Assembly (NCBI GenBank): GCA_964465065.1
Contig: CAYXHZ010000073.1
Coordinates: 1 to 14,688 of the forward strand
Length of the DNA: 14,688 nucleotides
Reading direction: 5' to 3'
Source of the DNA: CAYMND01 sp964465065
Lineage (GTDB): Bacteria > Acidobacteriota > Aminicenantia > UBA2199
Part shown: one piece after another, positions 1 to 4,124 of the stretch
Position numbering within the stretch: the first letter of the stretch is position 1
Layout of the letters: every line of letters starts with the position of its first letter
Program-made: the position numbers and the translations under genes
The notes under the pieces: generated by a model
The model's database searches: none
What the model saw: the letters and a program-made list of their open reading frames with translations, nothing else
What the model was told of the DNA's origin: nothing

Positions 1-29
1 CTATAGGGCATGCCACAACATCCAATCCG

Positions 30-60
30 GCCCCACCACCACCCCAGGTGGGGCTCTTTA
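30..60 (+). terminator. Possible weak terminator hairpin
   Basis: A perfect 8-bp stem, GCCCCACC (30-37) and GGTGGGGC (47-54), with a 9-nt loop, is followed by TCTTTA on the plus strand. It would suit a plus-strand gene ending left of the window. The T-tract is short and interrupted, so efficiency is doubtful. It also lies just past the stop of the minus-strand gene at 65-409 but has no T-run in that direction. Confidence 0.4.
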
Positions 61-64
61 ATTA

Positions 65-409
65 CTATTTATATTTTGCTTCAATTTTTTTTCTTTTTTC
101 TAACAGGATATTTCTTGTTGAACCGGCTTCCCAATTATCAATCACTATAGCGTGCTTTGCAACGAATTCGAAAGAAGTTCCATTCTTATAACCGTCTCTC
201 ACATGTTCCTCAAGAGATTCCCATACTTTTGCAACTCCCATTAGAAACTCAACTTTCTCTTTCAATTGTCCATTTAGGATTGAAGAAGAAAAAGGTTTCT
301 TATTATTCATTGCTTCATACATGAATTTTACGAGCTCATTAATTTCGTCTCCATTATATGTAAACATGCCACTTAGCTCATATCGACTTTGTAATTTTTC
401 ATTAACCAT
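65..409 (-). CDS. Unrecognised 114-aa soluble protein
   Basis: I do not recognise this protein. It is 114 aa, soluble, with no signal peptide or membrane segment, predicted largely helical with many Lys and Glu, and ends in a basic tail (KRKKIEAKYK). The start is set by GGAGG at 415-419 on the minus strand, 5 nt before the ATG at 407-409. A TTG four codons upstream keeps the frame open but would bury the SD inside the gene. A promoter-like TTGACA-N17-TAGCAT lies upstream, so the gene looks expressed. Its base composition is clearly more AT-rich than the rest of the window, and it sits beyond the 3' end of tRNA-Arg, the usual side for integrated DNA, so horizontal acquisition is plausible. No mobile-element gene is visible beside it. 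Confidence 0.7.
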   Translation of the reverse strand: MVNEKLQSRYELSGMFTYNGDEINELVKFMYEAMNNKKPFSSSILNGQLKEKVEFLMGVAKVWESLEEHVRDGYKNGTSFEFVAKHAIVIDNWEAGSTRNILLEKRKKIEAKYK

Positions 410-438
410 ACGAACCTCCAAAGAATTGATCGAATGTA

Positions 439-467
439 ATGCTAGGAGTAAGGTCGTATCATGTCAA
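439..467 (-). promoter_or_regulatory. Sigma70-type promoter for the 65-409 gene
   Basis: On the minus strand TTGACA (467-462) is followed by a 17-nt spacer and TAGCAT (444-439). The -35 is perfect and the -10 matches 4 of 6. Predicted transcription start is near 432, leaving a leader of about 23 nt that carries the SD. Confidence 0.55.
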
Positions 468-550
468 GTGTGTTGATTCATTAAACAAAGAATATATATA
501 TTGAATATATAAAAATTATTATTGAGTAATGAAGCGTATGGAATCAATAA

Positions 551-703
551 ACCAAAGGTGTCAAAAAAAAGAGACGCTCCCCAAATACAGATCCTGTACG
601 GTTGATAAACAGCTGGTTTTTATTGAGAAATAAGGCATAAACAGCTAAAGGTTGAGAGCGATTTGACAAAAAACTGATACAGATCCTGTACGGCACCTTT
701 GGT
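551..703. repeat. Segment with terminal inverted and internal direct repeats
   Basis: The ends are a perfect 10-bp inverted repeat, ACCAAAGGTG (551-560) and CACCTTTGGT (694-703). Inside are two exact 17-bp copies of atacagatcctgtacgg (585-601 and 677-693), 92 bp apart start to start. Each contains the small palindrome TACAG-ATC-CTGTA. A further 10-bp direct repeat, ataaacagct, lies between them (605-614, 637-646). I see no flanking target duplication. It could be a small MITE-like remnant, a paired operator, or a structured RNA. Confidence 0.6.
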
Positions 704-763
704 CTTTTTGAGTAAAAATTTTTTGAAACTTTGGAAAACCCCATGGGATCTAAAGAAAATCAT

Positions 764-836
764 CGCGCCTGGTGGGACTCGAACTCACGACCTTTGGCTT
801 CGGAGGCCAACGCTCTATCCTCTGAGCTACAGGCGC
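764..836 (-). tRNA. tRNA-Arg (anticodon CCG)
   Basis: Read on the minus strand, the acceptor stem GCGCCTG (836-830) pairs with CAGGCGC, with G as discriminator at 764. The D arm is GCTC/GAGC. The anticodon stem TTGGC/GCCAA encloses the loop CTCCGAA, giving anticodon CCG, which reads the Arg codon CGG. The T loop is TTCGAGT. CCA is not encoded. The T stem GTGAG/CCCAC contains one A-C mismatch. Apart from that the cloverleaf is complete, so the gene is probably functional. Confidence 0.93.
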
Positions 837-845
837 AATGTCATT

Positions 846-874
846 ATCTTACCACAACTCAACCCTGAATCCAA
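846..874 (-). promoter_or_regulatory. Probable promoter of tRNA-Arg
   Basis: On the minus strand TTGGAT (874-869), a 17-nt spacer and TAAGAT (851-846) precede the tRNA 5' end at 836. The -10 matches 4 of 6 and the -35 only 3 of 6. The position suits a tRNA transcript starting a few bases upstream. Confidence 0.4.
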
Positions 875-896
875 ACCCAATCCAAAAATCCATGGC

Positions 897-926
897 TTGA
901 CCATAATGTGAGAGTGACGTTAAAAT
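897..926 (+). promoter_or_regulatory. Promoter placed for a leaderless mRNA
   Basis: TTGACC (897-902), an 18-nt spacer and TAAAAT (921-926) match sigma70 consensus 5/6 and 5/6. The -10 ends 6 nt before the ATG at 933, so the expected transcription start falls at or within a base of the start codon. Confidence 0.55.
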
Positions 927-932
927 CAGTTC

Positions 933-1208
933 ATGAGAGAAACGCTGGCAGATATGCTGAATGAAACGGTGGTGGTCGATACCGACAGTCCGTGGATCTA
1001 CATCGGCACCTTACGGTCCGTTGGCCAGGACGGCCTGCACCTGATCGAGGCGGACGCACATTGGGGAGGGGATTCTTCGTCCACCAAAGAGATGTACATT
1101 TACGAAACGCGGCAAAACGGTTTGCAGGTCAACCGCCAGGAGGTGTCGATCAACCTGGCGCGTGTGCTTTCGATCTCACCGCTGTCATCGATCCGCCTGT
1201 TTCTCTGA
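933..1208 (+). CDS. Small LSm-like conserved hypothetical protein
   Basis: This 91-aa soluble protein matches from memory a small family of conserved hypothetical proteins with an N-terminal VVVDTDSPWIYIGTL-type block (here residues 13-27), a mid-region rich in Ser/Thr and a TKEMYI segment (51-56), followed by NRQEVSI. The beta-rich pattern with the IGTL turn looks like an Sm/LSm small barrel, but the resemblance is by pattern only and the function is unknown. No Shine-Dalgarno is visible before the ATG at 933, and the upstream promoter is placed so that the mRNA would begin at the ATG. The stop overlaps an 8-bp inverted repeat (1208-1239). It is divergent from tRNA-Arg, and comF follows 118 bp downstream. 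Confidence 0.8.
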   Translation: MRETLADMLNETVVVDTDSPWIYIGTLRSVGQDGLHLIEADAHWGGDSSSTKEMYIYETRQNGLQVNRQEVSINLARVLSISPLSSIRLFL

Positions 1209-1239
1209 TCATGAAGAACGAATATAATGCTTTCATGAT
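1208..1239. repeat. 8-bp inverted repeat around a TATAAT
   Basis: ATCATGAA (1208-1215) and TTCATGAT (1232-1239) are perfect inverted arms separated by 16 nt. The spacer contains TATAAT at 1223-1228, but there is no convincing -35 at the expected distance. It could be a DNA operator before comF or an RNA hairpin at the end of the upstream gene. No T-tract follows. Confidence 0.45.
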
Positions 1240-1289
1240 TGCACCCCGCCTGTAGAAGATTCAAAAACACTCTGGATAACTGCCGACTC

Positions 1290-1318
1290 TTGAAATAAAG
1301 ATGTATTTGTTGTAAATA
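1290..1318 (+). promoter_or_regulatory. Weak candidate promoter of comF
   Basis: TTGAAA (1290-1295), 17 nt, then TAAATA (1313-1318). The -35 is good (5/6) and the -10 poor (3/6). It ends 8 nt before the comF ATG, echoing the placement seen at the neighbouring genes at 933 and 2131. Confidence 0.3.
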
Positions 1319-1326
1319 TTGTAGAC

Positions 1327-2064
1327 ATGAAAATTATCAAGGCTTTGGCCTGTGCTTCGAGAACCATCTTCTTTCATGTCGAAAGCAGTATCTTTGAACT
1401 CAACTGCCCAGTCTGCGGGAAGAGAATGTCCTCGGCACTCGATGATCCGCTTTGTCGGCACTGCATGGCCGACATCGTTTCCACGCCCAAAGATCATGCC
1501 TGCCAGCTCTGTGGCAATCTGATCAGCCACGGGCAAGAAGTTTGCGGCGTGTGCTCTTTCCATCCACCCTTTGTGCAGAGGTTTTGGGCCTACGGTAATT
1601 ATGACGGGGCTATGAAGGAATTGATCAAGGCCTACAAGTATGGTCGGGTGACTCGATTGCGGTCCATCCTGGTTCAGCTTTTGAACGAATGCTATCGTAA
1701 GGATATTTTGCCTTTACGCCTGGATGCGGTAGTGATAGTCCCCAAATTCAAACCGGCGTGGAAACGGTTTTATCCGATGAAACAGATTGCCGGCCAATTC
1801 TGCAGGAGCAATCGATTGCCGTTTCTTTTCAAGGCTGTTGTCAAAAAAAAAGAAACGCCCAGACAAGCCTCGCTGCTGGGAAAAGCAAGGTTGAAGAACC
1901 TGATCGGAACTCTTGCTGTTCGTCCTGGGATGAAGCTTGATGGTCTCAATCTCCTGTTGCTGGACGATGTCAGCACCACCGGTACGACGGTCCGGAGCAT
2001 GGCGGAAGTACTGCACCGGGCCGGGGCCAAGGTGTGGGTGCTGGTAATCGCCAAGGCCAGGTGA
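1327..2064 (+). CDS. comF: ComF family phosphoribosyltransferase-like protein
   Basis: This 245-aa protein has the two parts typical of ComF/GntX. The N-terminal zinc-binding half has four Cys pairs: C27/C30, C43/C46, C59/C62 and C73/C76. The C-terminal type-I phosphoribosyltransferase fold has the PRPP loop LLLLDDVSTTGTT at about 210-221. Between them, KELIKAYKYGR (98-107) and the Q-ASLL...ARLKNLIG stretch (180-194) match the family. The usual RGFNQ block is diverged (RFYPMKQIA, 147-155). Members act in DNA uptake in competent bacteria; in others the role is unclear, and no other competence gene is adjacent. Length is normal. No Shine-Dalgarno precedes the ATG. A hairpin without a T-tract (CTGCG-CAAA-CGCAG, 2072-2085, flanked by GCGA/TCGC) follows the stop directly. 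Confidence 0.9.
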   Translation: MKIIKALACASRTIFFHVESSIFELNCPVCGKRMSSALDDPLCRHCMADIVSTPKDHACQLCGNLISHGQEVCGVCSFHPPFVQRFWAYGNYDGAMKELIKAYKYGRVTRLRSILVQLLNECYRKDILPLRLDAVVIVPKFKPAWKRFYPMKQIAGQFCRSNRLPFLFKAVVKKKETPRQASLLGKARLKNLIGTLAVRPGMKLDGLNLLLLDDVSTTGTTVRSMAEVLHRAGAKVWVLVIAKAR

Positions 2065-2095
2065 GCGATTTCTGCGCAAACGCAGTCGCAATGTC

Positions 2096-2124
2096 TTGAA
2101 AAGGGTCTGTGAAAAAGATAGAAT
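2096..2124 (+). promoter_or_regulatory. Promoter of pgsA, placed for a leaderless mRNA
   Basis: TTGAAA (2096-2101), a 17-nt spacer and TAGAAT (2119-2124), each 5/6 of consensus. The -10 ends 6 nt before the pgsA ATG at 2131, so the predicted start base is the A of ATG. An inverted repeat AGGGTC (2102-2107) and GACCCT (2125-2130) brackets the -10 and could be an operator. Confidence 0.55.
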
Positions 2125-2130
2125 GACCCT

Positions 2131-2679
2131 ATGACCAAGGCTAACATCATTACGATCATCCGAATCATCATGGTGCCGATATTTCTGGTGATTTTACTTA
2201 CGGAAATGGAAAACAAGGAGATCATCGCCTTCATCATCTTCGTCAGCGCATCGCTTACCGACGCCGTCGATGGTTATGTAGCCAGAAAGTACAACGAAGT
2301 GACCCAATTGGGTAAATTTCTGGATCCGCTCGCCGACAAGCTGCTGGTTACTTCCGCGTTGATCGCGTTGATTTATCTGCAGTTCGTGGAAACCTGGGTG
2401 GCCTCCATCATCATCTTTCGAGAACTCCTGATTTCCGCATTCCGATATTATTGCCTGGTTAATGAAGAATCGTTTTCGGCTTCCAAGTCGGCCAAACGCA
2501 AAACTTTGTTGCAGATTACCGCCTTGGCCATCCTGATCATTCATCCCAAACTGCCGTACCGGGATTATTTTTTCTGGAGCGGCACCGTTTTGTTGTACCT
2601 GTCCGCGCTGCTGACCGTTTACAGCGGTGCCGAATACCTGGTTAAATACAGTCGGCAGTCCAGGCAAAGTAAACCCTGA
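2131..2679 (+). CDS. pgsA: CDP-diacylglycerol-glycerol-3-phosphate 3-phosphatidyltransferase
   Basis: This inner-membrane enzyme joins CDP-diacylglycerol and glycerol-3-phosphate to phosphatidylglycerophosphate, the committed step to phosphatidylglycerol and cardiolipin. The complete CDP-alcohol phosphotransferase motif is present: D44, D47-G48, A51-R52, G61, D65 and D69 with the expected spacings. The start NIITIIRIIMVPIF is typical of PgsA. Hydrophobic segments lie near 6-24, 30-46, 72-90, 93-110, 125-140 and 150-170, and the length of 182 aa is normal. There is no SD; the start at 2131 is fixed by the N-terminal family pattern and by the promoter just upstream. The next gene begins 6 bp after the stop, so pgsA probably heads an operon running to yjbQ. 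Confidence 0.95.
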   Translation: MTKANIITIIRIIMVPIFLVILLTEMENKEIIAFIIFVSASLTDAVDGYVARKYNEVTQLGKFLDPLADKLLVTSALIALIYLQFVETWVASIIIFRELLISAFRYYCLVNEESFSASKSAKRKTLLQITALAILIIHPKLPYRDYFFWSGTVLLYLSALLTVYSGAEYLVKYSRQSRQSKP

Positions 2680-2685
2680 AACCGG

Positions 2686-3054
2686 ATGCCTTCGATACGG
2701 TATTCCAATCGGGCGCTGCAAGATCTGGTTTTGTATCGGCGGGTAGAATGCCATGGCTACGGATTGTTGAGCGGAGTACGGCTGGGGCATATCTTTATCA
2801 TTGATCATTTCCATTTCCTGGGGCTGGATTACAATCTGGCACTCAATGCCTACCACGCTTGGCCTGTATGCCCGATTTCGGATTGTCTGGGGATTTTTTC
2901 GGTTGGTATTGCCACTTTACCGGTTATGAATCATGAGGGCTTGTTCCTGATGCTGGCGCATGAAGCCAAGATGCATGCGTACTTGTGCCGCGCAGCCAAC
3001 GGAAACAACAAGATAAGCCATGAAGAGTTGGAGGCAACCGATGAGCGGGAATGA
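2686..3054 (+). CDS. Unrecognised 122-aa protein, possibly degenerate JAB/MPN fold
   Basis: I do not recognise this protein with confidence. It starts 6 bp after pgsA with no clear SD and overlaps amrA by 14 bp, so it is probably translated by coupling. The order of elements recalls JAB1/MPN (JAMM) domains: E21, then YGLLSG (25-30) where JAMM proteins have a CGLLLG-type strand, a beta-rich middle, and CLGIFSVG (67-74) where the metal-binding HSHP strand would be, followed by a helix-like GLFLMLAHEAKMHAYLC (85-101). The His ligands would be replaced by Ser and Gly, so if the fold is right the protein is not a metalloprotease. It has no signal peptide. Two conserved neighbours in an overlapping arrangement argue it is a real gene. 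Confidence 0.65.
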   Translation: MPSIRYSNRALQDLVLYRRVECHGYGLLSGVRLGHIFIIDHFHFLGLDYNLALNAYHAWPVCPISDCLGIFSVGIATLPVMNHEGLFLMLAHEAKMHAYLCRAANGNNKISHEELEATDERE

Positions 3055-3622
3055 TTCTGAAATTTCTCGGGAAGTGCAGGTGTTTCTGTTGCAACTGGCC
3101 CGGAACGTCATCGATTCCCGCTTGCGGGAAGAGGTTCCGCTGATTCCGGATCAGGCTGGGCAGTACAGCATCCTCAAAGAAAAAAGAGGCGTCTTTGTCA
3201 CCTTGAAGAAAGACGGGCAGTTGCGTGGCTGCATCGGTTACCCTTTGCCGTACAAGACCTTACTCGACGCCATTGTCGATAACGCTCAGGCGGCCGCTTT
3301 TCAGGATCCCCGTTTTCCTCCCGTACGGAGCGCCGAGCTGCCGGGAATACATTTAGAAATTTCTATTCTGACTGTACCGAAGCGAGTTGTTTCCGCTGAC
3401 GATGTTCTTGTCGGCCGTGACGGCATCATTATTTCGACGGCTTTCAACCGGGGCCTGCTGCTGCCTCAGGTTCCGGTGGAACAAAATTGGGATCTGCATC
3501 AGTACCTGGATTACGGCTGCCTGAAAGCCGGCTTGCCCCTTGGATTCTGGCGCAACAACCCGGTAAGCATCGACACATTTCAGGCTCAGGTTTTTTCGGA
3601 AGGGGAGCTGGCAGGAACATGA
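3041..3622 (+). CDS. amrA: AMMECR1 domain protein (AmmeMemoRadiSam system protein A)
   Basis: This 193-aa protein is a near-complete AMMECR1 domain. It shows GVFVTL (50-55), the signature LRGCIGY (61-67), AAAFQDPRFPPV (84-95), LEISILT (105-111), a GLLLPQVPVEQNWD block (138-151), and C160-LKAGLP near the end. The start at 3041 is fixed by GGAGG (3030-3034) 6 nt upstream; an in-frame ATG seven codons earlier lacks an SD. The molecular role is not firmly established. The family is often encoded with a Memo-like protein and a radical SAM enzyme, and neither is in this window. It overlaps the preceding gene by 14 bp and yjbQ by 4 bp (ATGA, 3619-3622), so it lies inside a tight operon. Confidence 0.93.
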   Translation: MSGNDSEISREVQVFLLQLARNVIDSRLREEVPLIPDQAGQYSILKEKRGVFVTLKKDGQLRGCIGYPLPYKTLLDAIVDNAQAAAFQDPRFPPVRSAELPGIHLEISILTVPKRVVSADDVLVGRDGIIISTAFNRGLLLPQVPVEQNWDLHQYLDYGCLKAGLPLGFWRNNPVSIDTFQAQVFSEGELAGT

Positions 3623-4020
3623 GTGAATTTTCTCTGACAATCTTGAGCCGGAAGTGGCTTGAGCTGATCCCGATCACGGATCAGGTTCGTAAGCTGATTC
3701 ACGAGCACTCGCTGCAGGATGGCTGGCTGCATTTTTTTGTTCCGCATACGACCGCGGCGATCACGATCAACGAACAGGCGGATCCCGATGTGGCGGCAGA
3801 CCTGCAGGACTTCTTGAGCCGTATCAGCCCGGCCATGTCCGGCTATCGGCACATGGAGGGGAATTCCCATGCGCACGCTCTGTCTTCCCTGCTTGGCGTA
3901 AGCCTGCTTCTACCGTTGCGTGGCGGACAATTACATCTGGGAAAATGGCAGGGACTGTTCTTCTGTGAGTTTGACGGTCCTCGGAACCGGACTCTGATCA
4001 TCAATTATATGCCGGCATGA
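3619..4020 (+). CDS. yjbQ: YjbQ/UPF0047 family protein
   Basis: This 133-aa protein is a full-length YjbQ (UPF0047) family member, a small trimeric cytoplasmic protein. Some members have weak thiamine-phosphate synthase activity, but the physiological role is not settled. Family blocks are clear: FVPHTTAAITINE (40-52), HMEGNSHAHALSS (78-90) with H78, H84 and H86, and the end LGKWQGLFFCEFDGPRNR (107-124). The conserved His, Glu and Asp residues are all present. The ATG at 3619 overlaps the amrA stop as ATGA, with GGGGAG at 3602-3607 and GCAGG nearer the start as possible SDs. An in-frame ATG at 3487 lies well inside amrA and is rejected. It is the last gene of the pgsA-to-yjbQ run; no terminator is obvious downstream. 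Confidence 0.93.
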   Translation: MSEFSLTILSRKWLELIPITDQVRKLIHEHSLQDGWLHFFVPHTTAAITINEQADPDVAADLQDFLSRISPAMSGYRHMEGNSHAHALSSLLGVSLLLPLRGGQLHLGKWQGLFFCEFDGPRNRTLIINYMPA

Positions 4021-4066
4021 ATTTCCCTTTGCCGTTTATTAACGCCGCTTTCGCTGTGTTTTTGGA

Positions 4067-4095
4067 TTGACAAAAAAACTACCTTCCATTACAAT
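4067..4095 (+). promoter_or_regulatory. Strong sigma70-type promoter of hppA
   Basis: TTGACA (4067-4072), a 17-nt spacer and TACAAT (4090-4095): -35 perfect, -10 5/6. The predicted start near 4102 leaves a leader of about 23 nt with AAGGAG at 4112-4117. Confidence 0.8.
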
Positions 4096-4124
4096 GTCCA
4101 ACATCCCAGTCAAGGAGTTAGCAA

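Larger units (their letters stand above)
410..763. other. AT-rich intergenic stretch
   Basis: This 354-bp stretch holds no convincing gene. It contains the promoter of the 65-409 gene (439-467), a very AT-rich run at 481-540 (10 of 60 bases are G or C by hand count) with alternating TA tracts, and the nested repeats at 551-703. A 66-codon open frame on the minus strand (544-744) runs through those repeats. It has no good SD and is probably chance. Confidence 0.7.

Noticed and set aside
585..693. CRISPR array
   Set aside because: Only two 17-bp copies, 75 bp apart; too few, too short and too far apart.
699..911. Plus-strand 70-codon frame over tRNA-Arg
   Set aside because: It is the reverse strand of the tRNA, a common false gene call.
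3487..3618. Longer yjbQ start inside amrA
   Set aside because: The ATG at 3619 gives the family-typical N terminus and an ATGA overlap.
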